Assembly: GCA_904501915.1 (NCBI GenBank)
Contig: CAJGCV010000018.1
Span: forward strand, 1 to 26,837
DNA length: 26,837 nucleotides
Source of the DNA: an uncultured Akkermansia sp.
GTDB lineage: Bacteria > Verrucomicrobiota > Verrucomicrobiia > Verrucomicrobiales > Akkermansiaceae
Reading direction: 5' to 3'
Shown: piece after piece, positions 1 to 8,900 of the stretch
How positions within the stretch are numbered: position 1 is the stretch's first letter
Layout of the letters: each line of letters opens with the position of its first letter
Program-made: the position numbers and the translations under genes
The notes under the pieces: generated by a model
The model's input: only the letters and a program-made list of their open reading frames with translations
Told to the model about the DNA's origin: nothing
The model's database searches: none

Positions 1-549
1 GACAACGCCCGTGTAGGTCAGATGACTGAGTTCGACAAGCTCGTGCTCGATATCTGGACCGACGGCCGTGTGAGCCCCGCCGATGCCATGCTGCAGGCCG
101 CCAGCATCATGCGCCACCACCTCGACGTGTTCGTGGATGCAGACAGCCGCCGCGTAGAGTTCGACAAGGCCAACGGTGGCGAGCAGGACGCCAACACCGC
201 TCAGCTCCGCAAGCTGCTCAACATGAGCGTGAACGAAATCGAGCTTTCCGTGCGTGCCGCCAACTGCCTGAACAACGCCAACATCACCACCGTTTGTCAG
301 CTGGCCATGAAGACCGAGAGCGAAATGCTCAAGTACCGCAACTTCGGTAAGAAGTCCCTCAATGAGATTAAGGACAAGCTCGTGCAGCACGGTCTGTCCC
401 TGGGTATGCAGTTTGATGCCAAGCTCCTCGCTTCTCCCGCGCCGGCTTCCCGCATGCGCGACCTGAACGATGAGACCCGCGCCACCGACCTGCAGGCTCT
501 TATCACCCACAACATCTCCGCTTTCGGCGATGATGAGGACGATGAATAA
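1..549 (+). CDS. rpoA: RNA polymerase alpha subunit, C-terminal part (5' end outside window)
   Basis: The reading frame is open from base 1, so this is the 3' part of a longer gene. The visible 182 residues begin with the end of the alpha N-terminal domain (the NARVGQ...FDKLVLDIWTDG segment, shared by bacterial alpha subunits). After a short acidic/Asn-rich linker comes the alpha C-terminal domain, with the LSVRAANCLNNANI and FGKKSLNEIKDKL helix-hairpin-helix signature that contacts UP-element DNA and activators. The C-terminus is a variable, acidic tail ending in DDEDDE. Alpha dimerises to nucleate RNA polymerase assembly. rplQ follows after 46 bp on the same strand, the classical rpoA-rplQ end of the alpha operon. 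The missing N-terminus is a window effect, not a truncation. Confidence 0.97.
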   Translation, partial: DNARVGQMTEFDKLVLDIWTDGRVSPADAMLQAASIMRHHLDVFVDADSRRVEFDKANGGEQDANTAQLRKLLNMSVNEIELSVRAANCLNNANITTVCQLAMKTESEMLKYRNFGKKSLNEIKDKLVQHGLSLGMQFDAKLLASPAPASRMRDLNDETRATDLQALITHNISAFGDDEDDE

Positions 550-595
550 AGATTCCAATAACAAACCATAAACCACTAACACACATTAAAAGACT

Positions 596-1018
596 ATGAG
601 ACACGGCGTTAAGAAAGCCAAGCTTCAGCGTAATGCTTCCCACCGCAAGGCCCTGCTTGCCAACCAGGCATGCAGCCTCATCAGCCACGGCCGCATCACC
701 ACCACCCTGGCCAAGGCCAAGGCTCTGCGCCCCTATGTGGAGAAGCTCATCACCCTCGGTAAGAACGGTTCCCTGCACGCTCGCCGTCAGGCCCTCGCTA
801 CACTGCCCCAGCCCAAGGTTGTGGCCAAGCTGTTCAGCGTGGTGGCAGAGGCTACCAAGGACCGCCAGGGTGGCTACACCCGCATCGTGAAGCTCGGCCA
901 GCGCATGACCGACAGCGCCCCCATGGCTCTGATTGAAATCATCGACCTGCCCCAGCTCACCGCTCCTGTGGCTCCCACCACGACCACCGCTACTGGTTCC
1001 ACCTCCGAGGAGGCCTGA
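596..1018 (+). CDS. rplQ: 50S ribosomal protein L17
   Basis: A 140-residue protein with the L17 start MRHGVKKAKLQRNASHRKALLANQ and the RITTTLAKAKALRPYVEKLITLG block. L17 is a large-subunit protein near the peptide exit tunnel. The family core ends around residue 120. A Thr/Ala/Pro-rich tail (about 121-140) extends beyond it, which is common in this family. It follows rpoA by 46 bp and is probably cotranscribed. The sequence before the ATG is A/C-rich (ACTAACACACATTAAAAGACT) and has no Shine-Dalgarno match, yet the start is fixed by the conserved MRHG N-terminus. It is the last gene of its operon, as the next gene lies on the opposite strand. Confidence 0.98.
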   Translation: MRHGVKKAKLQRNASHRKALLANQACSLISHGRITTTLAKAKALRPYVEKLITLGKNGSLHARRQALATLPQPKVVAKLFSVVAEATKDRQGGYTRIVKLGQRMTDSAPMALIEIIDLPQLTAPVAPTTTTATGSTSEEA

Positions 1019-1052
1019 GCCACGCAGCGCTGAGCGCTGAATGTTTAAACCA

Positions 1053-1087
1053 ATCCGCCGCAGTTGCATGTCGCAGCTGCGGCGGAT
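1053..1087 (+). terminator. Long hairpin downstream of rplQ
   Basis: A 15-bp inverted repeat (1053-1067 with 1073-1087) has one G-U wobble and a 5-nt loop ATGTC. It is very GC-rich at its centre (CCGCCGCAG). It starts 34 bp after the rplQ stop. It lacks a proper T-tract, so it may act as an mRNA 3' stabiliser or a weak terminator. The stem is nearly symmetrical and would form in transcripts from either strand. Confidence 0.6.
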
Positions 1088-1125
1088 GTGCATTTGGGGA
1101 GGCGCTTCCTGACTCCTGGACCGCC

Positions 1126-1144
1126 CCGGCGCAATGCCGGTTTT
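1126..1144 (+). terminator. Candidate intrinsic terminator of the rpoA-rplQ operon
   Basis: CCGGC (1126-1130) and GCCGG (1136-1140) pair around the loop GCAAT and are followed by TTTT (1141-1144). Position, GC-rich stem and T-run fit an intrinsic terminator between rplQ and the convergent gene. The stem is only 5 bp and the T-run is short. A further weak hairpin (AGACA 1153-1157 with TGTCT 1165-1169) follows. Nothing else is visible in the 172 bp between the two genes. Confidence 0.45.
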
Positions 1145-1190
1145 CAGAGGCTAGACAAGCGGAATGTCTTTCTGCTTACACGTGAGGGAT

Positions 1191-1790
1191 TCAGAGCATG
1201 GCTTGTTGCCCGCGATTCTGGCAGTAGAAGATGATGGCGGCGAGGATGCCGCCGAGGGTATCCTGCACCATATCCTTGTGGGCGTCCCATTCATCGCCCT
1301 GGGAGCCGAGGAAGGCCTGGCCGGCAGAGCCACCGTCGATTTCGGCATAAATCCACTCTACGAGTTCCCAGAAACCGGCTATTGCCAGAATGAAGATGAC
1401 GCTGAATACCGCTGCGGTCTTTACCCCGTTTACAAGCTTGCAGCGCCAGAGCAGCTCTGCAATCGCAATGCCACCCATGCCCACCACAAAGTGTGCCACC
1501 CGGTCGTAGTGGTTGCGCTTGAAACCGAACAGGTTGGTGACGAAATCAAAGGGCACGAGCTCGAAGGTGTAGTGAGCCCCGATAACCTGCATGTAGCACC
1601 AGAAGGCCAGTATGCCGTATGCTGTGTTGGAGAAGCGGAACTTGCGGAAAGTGAGGACAAGCACTGCAACCAGGAGCAGCGCAATGGACATTTCCGTCCA
1701 CCACACCTGAATATCGTACGGATGAATGGCTGACCAGCAGGTCAGCAAGGCAAAGATGACAAGTAACAGGTAGGGGAAACGGTTGTTCAT
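1191..1790 (-). CDS. YjdF-like integral membrane protein (DUF2238 family)
   Basis: A 199-residue multi-pass membrane protein with hydrophobic segments near residues 7-22, 34-48, 56-72, 100-115 and 127-141, and a C-terminal one near 175-190. It resembles the YjdF/DUF2238 family through YDRVAHF (95-101), WELVEW (141-146) and the GSQGDEWDAHKDM block (162-174). These polar and acidic residues next to helices are the family's conserved features. The biochemical function of the family is unknown to me. It is the last gene of the pyrC-led unit, starting 3 bp after the upstream lipoprotein stop, and translational coupling is likely. It converges on rplQ. Confidence 0.75.
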   Translation of the reverse strand: MNNRFPYLLLVIFALLTCWSAIHPYDIQVWWTEMSIALLLVAVLVLTFRKFRFSNTAYGILAFWCYMQVIGAHYTFELVPFDFVTNLFGFKRNHYDRVAHFVVGMGGIAIAELLWRCKLVNGVKTAAVFSVIFILAIAGFWELVEWIYAEIDGGSAGQAFLGSQGDEWDAHKDMVQDTLGGILAAIIFYCQNRGQQAML

Positions 1791-1793
1791 GGA

Positions 1794-2261
1794 TTAATCT
1801 TCGATGTAGTCAGATTCATTAAGCCCTTCTTCCAGCTCGATATCTTCCAGCTGGGCAGGGGAATGCAGGGTGATGAACTCGCGGATGCGGGCATATTTTT
1901 CCGGAGAAACGATATAATCAGTCACACCCTGGTCCAGGTCGGTGATGAGAGTGCCGTGAGTGTCTTTTTCGATGTGGTAGTAGTATTGCTTATCACCGCT
2001 GCGGCAGATGCCGAGAATGGGCTGGGTGAATTGGCTGGTGCTCAGCACATCGGCGGAGTCAAAAAAAGCTTTGGTGCTGGAGGGCTGCTTGTGTTCGTTT
2101 GAGGGGGTGGCAACATCTGCCATGAGAGTCTCAAAGTCAGCAATGGCCTCCATATCGCACACCATGAGGCTTTGTCCGCGGTCGAATGGGTCGATGATAA
2201 GCTGGTTCTGCGGGGAACAGCAGCAGAATAGCAGGGGAAGCAGGTAAAAGAGAACTTTCAT
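1794..2261 (-). CDS. Small putative lipoprotein, unknown function
   Basis: The 155-residue protein begins MKVLFYLLPLLFCCCSPQNQ, a hydrophobic signal peptide running into a Cys cluster that can serve as a lipobox (LLFC or FCCC, then S). Export and lipidation are therefore likely. The frame stays open upstream to 2426, but that part runs inside menA and lacks signal-peptide character, so 2261 is chosen. The mature part is polar and acidic, with no domain I recognise. A central region (YYYHIEKDTHGTLITDLDQG, then a YIVSPEKYARIREFI stretch) and an acidic C-terminus (EDIELEEGLNESDYIED) stand out. It lies 17 bp after menA and 3 bp before the YjdF-like gene, so it is probably cotranscribed. Confidence 0.7.
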   Translation of the reverse strand: MKVLFYLLPLLFCCCSPQNQLIIDPFDRGQSLMVCDMEAIADFETLMADVATPSNEHKQPSSTKAFFDSADVLSTSQFTQPILGICRSGDKQYYYHIEKDTHGTLITDLDQGVTDYIVSPEKYARIREFITLHSPAQLEDIELEEGLNESDYIED

Positions 2262-2278
2262 GTTATGAGAAAAGAAAA

Positions 2279-3187
2279 TCAGAGGGTGAGCGCCAGCAGG
2301 AAAAGCCCCATGTGCAGGGATGACATACCCAGCAGCATGTTCATTTTCTTGTTGGCAGGCATGGTGTTGAGCTTCAGCAGAATGAAGCCGCCTACGAGAA
2401 TGGCTGCCAGCCACACGAGGTTCCAATTGAAGCCGGGCAGGAAAAAGGCGGTTTGTTTGAGAGTGACATAGGGCGCCACGAGAAAGGCCATGGCTAGACC
2501 GCGGGCTCGTTTCTCGCCCAGGCGTACGGCGAGGGTGCGTTTGCCGGTAGTGGCGTCTTCCTTGCGGTCGCGGATGTTGTTCACCTCAATGAGCAGGCAG
2601 GAGAGCAGCCCGCACTGGACACCCAGCACTATGGCGCAGAGGTAGATATCCAGATACTCCGGTTGCCAGCCGATTTGCACAAAGACCGTGCCGGCCACGG
2701 CCACCAGCCCGAAGAACAGCAGCACAAAAAGCTCACCCAGCCCGTGATATGCCAGCGGCCAGGGGCCACCGGTGTAACCATAGGCAAAGAAAAGGCTCGG
2801 TATGCCGATGAGGAGCACCGGCCAGCCTTGCGCCAGAATCAGCGGCACGCCGAACGCCGCTGCCGCCGCCAGGAAAAAGCACCCCCAGAGTTTGACGGCG
2901 GTGGAGCTCATATCTCCGCTGGCGGTGATGCGGCGTGGTCCCTGGCGGTTTTCGGTGTCGGCGTTCCTGGTGGCATCAATCGCATCGTTAAAGAAGTTGC
3001 AGGCAATCTGGATGCAGGCGCAGCTGAGCACCGTAAAGGCCGCGAGCCACCAGTCGAGCCGTATGCCGGTTTCCGGGAAATGCTGCTGGAATTTCCAGAC
3101 GATGAGGCAGCCTGCCCACACAGCCACGAAGCCGGCGGGGAGGGTTTTGGGGCGGGCTGCAAGAATGATGGAGCGGAGTTTGTTCAT
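2279..3187 (-). CDS. menA: 1,4-dihydroxy-2-naphthoate polyprenyltransferase (menaquinone biosynthesis)
   Basis: A 302-residue UbiA-superfamily membrane prenyltransferase. It starts MNKLRSIILAARPKTLPAG, typical of MenA. The first Asp-rich motif is N67-D68-A-I-D71 followed by D77 (NFFNDAIDATRNAD). The second is the NNIRDRKEDATTGKRTLAVRLG block near residue 205. These motifs bind Mg2+ and the prenyl diphosphate. Several hydrophobic helices fill the rest. The enzyme joins a polyprenyl chain to DHNA at the inner membrane to give demethylmenaquinone. The length is normal. It follows the DUF3820 gene by 12 bp in the pyrC-led unit. No other men gene lies in the window, so men genes appear scattered. 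The substrate call (DHNA rather than another aromatic) rests on the MenA-like motifs and is fairly secure. Confidence 0.92.
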   Translation of the reverse strand: MNKLRSIILAARPKTLPAGFVAVWAGCLIVWKFQQHFPETGIRLDWWLAAFTVLSCACIQIACNFFNDAIDATRNADTENRQGPRRITASGDMSSTAVKLWGCFFLAAAAAFGVPLILAQGWPVLLIGIPSLFFAYGYTGGPWPLAYHGLGELFVLLFFGLVAVAGTVFVQIGWQPEYLDIYLCAIVLGVQCGLLSCLLIEVNNIRDRKEDATTGKRTLAVRLGEKRARGLAMAFLVAPYVTLKQTAFFLPGFNWNLVWLAAILVGGFILLKLNTMPANKKMNMLLGMSSLHMGLFLLALTL

Positions 3188-3199
3188 GTGGGGAGATGA

Positions 3200-3493
3200 T
3201 TATTTGCGGGGAAAATGGCGGCGGCCGCCAGCTGCTGCGCGGAACGGGTCAAAGAGTTTGTCCAGCCCGCTGTTCTTGATGAGGAGGGTTTGTTCCATCA
3301 GCCGCCCCAGCTTGCCTTTCGGCCAGCCGCGCTGCCAGAACCAATCGAGGTATTCTGTGGGTAAATCCATGAGCGGGCAGCCCTCCGGCGGGTAATTTTT
3401 GGGCCCGTACATACCGTAGGGCATGTGCATGGCAGCAATATCTGCCAGTAACTGCCGCAGGTCATCTGCTGTGGGTATGGGGGCGGCTTCCAT
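3200..3493 (-). CDS. DUF3820 family small protein
   Basis: A 97-residue protein whose core matches the DUF3820 pattern: MPYGMYGPKNYPP, then LMDLPTEYLDWFWQRGWPKGKLGRL and a C-terminal helix. Family members have sometimes been named putative quorum-sensing-regulated virulence factors, but I know of no established biochemical role. The start overlaps the pyrC stop by one base (TGATG), a common translational-coupling arrangement. It has no signal peptide or membrane segment, so it is cytoplasmic. The C-terminus (GGRRHFPRK) is basic and might contact nucleic acid, which is inference. Confidence 0.75.
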   Translation of the reverse strand: MEAAPIPTADDLRQLLADIAAMHMPYGMYGPKNYPPEGCPLMDLPTEYLDWFWQRGWPKGKLGRLMEQTLLIKNSGLDKLFDPFRAAAGGRRHFPRK

Positions 3494-4500
3494 CAGCGCA
3501 CAATGCTCCAGCCTATGCTTTCACCTGCGTACATGGGCACTACCTGCTGGCCATAGCTGCAGTAGCTGGCCGGTACGTTCATGGGAGAGTCCTGCAGAGT
3601 AACTGTTTTCTGCACGGGGCGCAGCCCATACCATTTGCAGGCATTATCGCTCACAAAGGCCTGGAGCTTATCCAGCGCCCCGTGTGCGGCAAAGATTTCT
3701 GCCAGCCTGGGCAGGGCAACAGGCCCGGTGAATACTCCGGCTGCGCAGCCGCAGGCTTCCTTCTTACAGCGTGGGTGTGGCGCGGAATCAGAGCCGAACA
3801 TGAGGCGCGGGTGCCCTTCCAGCGCAGCGCGGAGCAGGGCATCTCGGTCCTCGGGGCGTTTGGCAATGGGTTTGCAGAAAAGGTGAGGGCGCAGAGCCCC
3901 GCCGGCCACATCATCGAGCGTGATGATGAGGTGCTGCAGCGTGACGGTGGCACAGATGTTCGGGAACTCATCCAGCATACGGACCGCCTCTGCCGTGGTG
4001 ATGTGTTCCATGCTGAGTTTGAGTCTGGGGTATTTGGTAGCCAGGTGGCGGTACACGGAAAGGAATTCATGTTCGCGGTCCATGACAAAGCCGTGGCTTT
4101 CGCCATGCACCAACAGGGGGATGCCGAGTTCCTCCATGAGACGGAGGGTCTTATCTGCCTGCGCCATATCGGACACGCCGCCCTCGCTGTTGGTGGTGAT
4201 GCCGGCGGGGTAGAGTTTGAACCCGAAGAAGCCCGGCGTCTCCTTGGCCGCAATAAGTTCTTTTTCGCCCAGAGGGGTGAAGAAGAGGGTCATGTAACGC
4301 GTGAAATCTGCACCATCCAGTGCAGCGGCAATGCGTTCATCGTATGCCTGCATGGCTGCAGGGGTGGTAACCGGCGGCACGAGGTTCGGCATGATGACTG
4401 CGCCCGCAAAATCTGCAGAGAGCGGGGCGGTGAGCTTCAGCATGTCACCGTCGCGCAGGTGCAGGTGCATATCCAGCGGCGAATTCAGCGTTATTTTCAT
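3493..4500 (-). CDS. pyrC: Dihydroorotase, class II (PyrC type)
   Basis: The 335-residue enzyme cyclises carbamoyl aspartate to dihydroorotate in pyrimidine synthesis. From the chosen start the catalytic set is complete: H12 and H14 (DMHLHLRD), K95 (GFKLYPAG, the carboxylated Zn-bridging lysine), H132 (LVHGES), H166 (MEHITT) and D238 (FGSDSAPHP). Spacing and length match E. coli-type class II dihydroorotases. A longer reading to 4536 would place the start upstream of the conserved N-terminus and inside the promoter, so 4500 is preferred. The -10 box lies only 7 nt upstream, predicting a leaderless mRNA. pyrC heads the unit pyrC, DUF3820, menA, lipoprotein, YjdF-like. Confidence 0.96.
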   Translation of the reverse strand: MKITLNSPLDMHLHLRDGDMLKLTAPLSADFAGAVIMPNLVPPVTTPAAMQAYDERIAAALDGADFTRYMTLFFTPLGEKELIAAKETPGFFGFKLYPAGITTNSEGGVSDMAQADKTLRLMEELGIPLLVHGESHGFVMDREHEFLSVYRHLATKYPRLKLSMEHITTAEAVRMLDEFPNICATVTLQHLIITLDDVAGGALRPHLFCKPIAKRPEDRDALLRAALEGHPRLMFGSDSAPHPRCKKEACGCAAGVFTGPVALPRLAEIFAAHGALDKLQAFVSDNACKWYGLRPVQKTVTLQDSPMNVPASYCSYGQQVVPMYAGESIGWSIVR

Positions 4501-4507
4501 GCGCGAT

Positions 4508-4536
4508 ATACTAGCACAATGCCCACTGGTTTTCAA
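4508..4536 (-). promoter_or_regulatory. pyrC promoter, predicted leaderless
   Basis: On the minus strand: -35 TTGAAA (4531-4536), a 17-bp spacer ending TGC (extended -10), and -10 TAGTAT (4508-4513). Seven bases then separate the -10 from the pyrC ATG, so the usual start of transcription would fall on or next to the A of ATG. The -35 lies only 8 bp beyond the cls stop codon. Confidence 0.7.
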
Positions 4537-4544
4537 GCACGAGA

Positions 4545-5957
4545 TTAGAGCGCTGGCGAAAGAAGACGGCAGCAGTTGGCCAGCAGTCGCGTGATGGGGC
4601 GCGCCTTGTACCAGTGCGCCGGAGTCATGACGGAAGCGTTGCTCATATCATCTTCCAGCATGGCGGCAACATCTGCCGTGGCGGCAGTATCTTCCATGAG
4701 CAGGGTCAGTTCAAAATTAAGGCGAAGTGAGCGTTCATCCAGATTTGCCGTGCCGATGCTGCATGTGTGGTCATCGCATACACACACCTTCTCATGCAGA
4801 AAACCAGGTTCATAGGCCAGCATACGCACCCCGCATGCCAGCATGTCCGGTACAAAAGTGAGCATGGCCAGCTGGGCGGCCCGGTTGTCTCCGCGTTTCG
4901 GGACGAGCAGCCGCACATCCACCCCGCGGAGGGCAGCTGCCCGCAAGGCCTCGCGCACGGCATCGGTGGGCACAAAATACGGGCTCGCCAGCCAGAGCCT
5001 GCTCCGGGCGTGTGCCGCAAGTTCCAGCAGGCAGAGCTGCCAGGTGTTCATGGGGGTATCATCCGGGCCACTGGGTATCAGCTGGCAGCGGTGCTGCGCG
5101 GCATATCCTGCTTCTATGGGGAGAAAGGGAACCTCGCCAGTAGCGCGTTGCCAGTCATCCAGAAAGCTCAGGGTGCACTGGGTGACGATGGGCCCGCGCA
5201 GGTTGACAAAGGTATCGCGCCAATAGGGGCGGTGCGGGCTCTGTGTGTATTCCAGCCCGATGTTGAGACTGCCCAGGTAGGCTTGACTGCCATCGATGAC
5301 TACCAGCTTGCGGTGGTTGCGGTAATTGATGCGCAGTATGGAGCTCAACCAGAAGCGTCGGCCGTTGAATGAGGCAACATGGATACCGGCTTTGCGCAGA
5401 CGGCGCAGGTAGCCGGCCGGGAGCTTGTGCGAGCCTACTTCATCGTAGATAACATATACTTTGACTCCTGCGAGGGCGCGTTCTTCCAATACGCGACGGA
5501 GGGATGCCCCTACCCGGTCGTTGCGGATGATGAAGAACTCAATCAGGATGGAAGATTGTGCCTGGCTGATGGCTTTCAGCAGGTTGCGGTATGTGTTGTT
5601 GCCGTCGCGGAGAAGGGTCATGGCATTGCCGGAGCAGGGGGCATAGCCGGTGCATCTGGTCAGCATGCGTGCCAGCTGGCTGCCGGGGGACTCCCAGGAG
5701 CCATGTTGTTTGAGAAATTTCTGGAGGTTTTCCCGGCTCCTGCGCACGGATGTGTGGCGGCGGATGCGGGCTGCGCCCAGCATCAGATACAAAGGGACCA
5801 CAATGACCGGAAGCAGAAATAATCCCAGCATCCAGGCGATTGTGCCTTGTGGTGAATGTTTCCTGCTTAACGCATGGATTCCTAGGACAATGCCTGCTAT
5901 ATGCAGAATTGTTGCCAGACTGGCCAGGAGTACGGAAATGAAGCTTTCCAACTGCAT
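4545..5957 (-). CDS. cls: Cardiolipin synthase (phospholipase D family)
   Basis: A 470-residue membrane-bound enzyme that joins two phosphatidylglycerols to form cardiolipin. The N-terminus has two hydrophobic segments (about residues 5-30 and 40-60, a PLDNc-type N-terminal domain). Two HKD motifs follow: H215-x-K217...D222 (HRKLVVIDG) and H388-x-K390...D395 (HEKVCVCDD), with the family's G-S/T-x-N continuations (YLGSLNIGLEY and IGTANLDERS). Length and arrangement are normal for bacterial Cls. It begins 4 bp after the AsmA-like gene and is the last gene of the nusA-led unit. Minor PLD-family alternatives exist, but the two N-terminal helices favour cardiolipin synthase. Confidence 0.92.
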   Translation of the reverse strand: MQLESFISVLLASLATILHIAGIVLGIHALSRKHSPQGTIAWMLGLFLLPVIVVPLYLMLGAARIRRHTSVRRSRENLQKFLKQHGSWESPGSQLARMLTRCTGYAPCSGNAMTLLRDGNNTYRNLLKAISQAQSSILIEFFIIRNDRVGASLRRVLEERALAGVKVYVIYDEVGSHKLPAGYLRRLRKAGIHVASFNGRRFWLSSILRINYRNHRKLVVIDGSQAYLGSLNIGLEYTQSPHRPYWRDTFVNLRGPIVTQCTLSFLDDWQRATGEVPFLPIEAGYAAQHRCQLIPSGPDDTPMNTWQLCLLELAAHARSRLWLASPYFVPTDAVREALRAAALRGVDVRLLVPKRGDNRAAQLAMLTFVPDMLACGVRMLAYEPGFLHEKVCVCDDHTCSIGTANLDERSLRLNFELTLLMEDTAATADVAAMLEDDMSNASVMTPAHWYKARPITRLLANCCRLLSPAL

Positions 5958-5961
5958 GGGG

Positions 5962-8900
5962 TCACTTGGTCTCAGGTTCGGCTTGTTCTCCGGTTATGCT
6001 GGGTGTCTCTCCCTTGAGCTTTTTGCTCAGACCGAACTTCCATTGGGGATTGAGCAAATCTCCATAGATATTGATATCAATAAGGAATTTGGAGAGAATT
6101 GTAATCGGGGAGATGATAGCCGTGGGAACGCTGGAAATTTTCGGCCACAAATCGCCCTTGACGGTGAGGGTATCCAGGTTGATATCCAGCTGGGTATTTA
6201 CGTTCAGATTATAGCCCTTGGCCTTCATGTCGCGCGTGATGAGATGCCCGTTTTTGATGTCGAAACGAGCAGATGCTTCATCGATACCGTAGCGCAGGAA
6301 ATGGTTGGCGAAGGGAATGGAATAGGATGATTCCTGCACGGTGTTGAGCGTTTCGCTGCCGGAATCGAATACAAACCGGATGAGTTTATCTGCCCAGGTT
6401 GGTGGCGCTTCTTCGGCTTTGGTGATGACTGATTGCTGGAGCTTGGACAAATGCCCTGGCATGTCGGACAGAAGGGAGCCGATGGGGCGGAAAAGACCTA
6501 ACTGCATCAGATTTCCATCTTTCAGCGACACCTGCCCATAGGCAACAACGTCGTTCAGTTCTGGTCTGGATGCCTGGAAGCGGATAAATCCGCTGCAGGT
6601 GGCTGGGGTGAATTCACTGCCATATGAGGCCACAATGTCTTTCAGATTCAGACCGCGTGCGGTGATGTAGCCATCCAGCGTGGTGTGTTCACCAGAGAAG
6701 CCGATACGCAGAGAGCCGTTCATGGCGCCACCCCAGGTTTCGGCATTCATTCGGTCGAGGTATACATCAGTATCGCTGATATTGATGAACCCGCTGAAGT
6801 TGGTGAAAGGAATAGTCGTGCCGAGGAAACGGAATCCGGCACCAGTAGCACCATAGGCTTTGATGAGGCCTTTCATGGGCACATCGCAATGCCGGGAAAT
6901 CGGGAAAATGCAGTAATCTGTCTCGATATCCACCGGATCTTTCAGAATGATGTCCTCCATGTAGTGCTGGATGGGGGCATAATACATGCCGATGGAGTAT
7001 GAGGGGTAGCAGTTGCCTTTGAGCTTGTGGAGGCTGATGGTGCAGTCCTCTATGTTGAAACGCACCGCCTCGCCGGTAATCCGGCTGGTCAGCGCGCCGG
7101 TCTTGAAGCCGTTCCGTTTGAGCCAGGGGCGGTTGTCGTACAGCAAATCCGGATTTGTGAGGTTGATGCGTATACGTTCGGGCAAGGGGGTTCCCTTTTC
7201 ATCAACGCAATCAAGCTGCACGATTACCTCCACATCGCACTTGCCTTCCTTCACCAGTGTGTATGGGTTTTTACCCAGGTCGGTGCGCAGGTATTCCTCG
7301 CCGGTTTCCTTGCCGTTGGCATCATATTTATCGCGCAACGCACCTAGCATGAACTCCATGTATTTGAGGTGTGCCTTGCAGAGCGCATGCACGTAGATAC
7401 CCTTATCATACCGTATGGTGGTATCAATGTCTGTGATAATGTTCTGTGTGACGCCGTCTGTGCAGCGGAAATCGCGCATAATCCAGTGCGCATCGGCATT
7501 ATCAATGAGAGCATTGATGACATTGACCGGTATCGTGTTCGAGCCTGTGATGTGGCATTCCTTCAGGGGATTGCCTTCGACGTCAATTTCAAGTGCTCCC
7601 CATCTGTGAATGGCTGCAATACTGGCAGCGTAGTGCATGTTGCCGTCCTCGGCAGTGCTGAACTCTCCGTTCACTTTCAGGCTGAGCGGAATTTCCATTC
7701 CCTTATGCACATGCACGTTTTTGCACACGCGCACCAGCTCCGGGATATACACATCATAATGAGTTTTGACGAGACGGAATGTTTTAGTGTCGAAGAGAAT
7801 ATCACCTTCGATGGTGATGAGCCGGGGAAGTTTGAGCTCCTCAAGCGGTTCACCTCCGACAAGTGGTGCCAGTGACGCGGCGGGTATGGCTGCATCAAGG
7901 TTGTTGATGAGCAGGAAGCGGTCATGCTCCAGTGAGGCGGTGCAGCTGAAATCCAGTTCCTCTTTGCCAATGTTGCCGTTGAAGTTCATACGGCATTCAT
8001 CTGCATCTGTGTTGAGAAGGTGAAGTTTGCCACCTGTGAGATTGAAGTTACCGTTGTGGTGCAGCTCATCGACTGTGATGCTCACTTCCGCGTCTCGCTG
8101 CATGTTCTTCCAGCCGTCGGTGTAGCGCAGCCCTTCCGGTATGGTTATGTCTGCAGAGAGCCCCTGGGCCTGCGTTTTATCGTAAGATGCTTTCTGTGCA
8201 CGTACCTTCGCGAATATCTTGTCGGAACGCAGGGCATTCAGCCCATTATGCCAGTTGGTGTGGAAATCTGACAGCTCGGCAGAGGCATGTAGCGCTTCGA
8301 TTGCGGCTGTTTGCGTATGGGCAGATTCCAGGCTTGCCCGGATAGCTGCTTTACCGATGGAGAGTGCATGGAAATTGTCGCCAGTGCGGAGGCTTTCGAG
8401 GTGAATATCGTATACCAGGTTTGAAGCTGCCGCGGCCGGGTCAATGGCTGTTGCTTCCCGGGTATAGCCTTTGAGCTCAATCATGCCGATAGCAACATCC
8501 TTGCCGCTCAGGTCGATATCATCCAGCGTGAGTGTAAGGGATGTTATCTGGGCCTGGGCCTGTTCCCAGCTTATGTGTTCCGCGTTGAATTGCACCTGGC
8601 AGCTTTTGAGGGTGGGCAGTAAGTCTTCAATACGGGTTTTCCCCGGTTCGAAGATGGCGGATGCAACCGTGCAGTTTGCGCGGAGTTTGATGTTCTGTCC
8701 GAATGCCAGCTCTGCAGGCAGTTTCAAATCCGGCATCTGGCAGAAGTCACGGGCGAGAGTCAGCAGCGTTTCGTCTGATAGATTGATGTCAATTTTGGCT
8801 GTCCCCGTGCCATTTTCTGCCTGGGCAGAAGCTTTCAGATGCCCTTCCGGCAGGCTCAGCAGAAAGTTATCAATATTGAAATTGCCGTCGCGCACGAAAA

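Noticed and set aside
1164..1733. A 189-codon plus-strand frame after rplQ
   Set aside because: It lies opposite the YjdF-like gene, which has coherent membrane helices and family motifs. The plus-strand product is a polar mosaic.
3682..4548. A 288-codon plus-strand open frame opposite pyrC
   Set aside because: No family features, fully contained opposite pyrC with all its catalytic residues.
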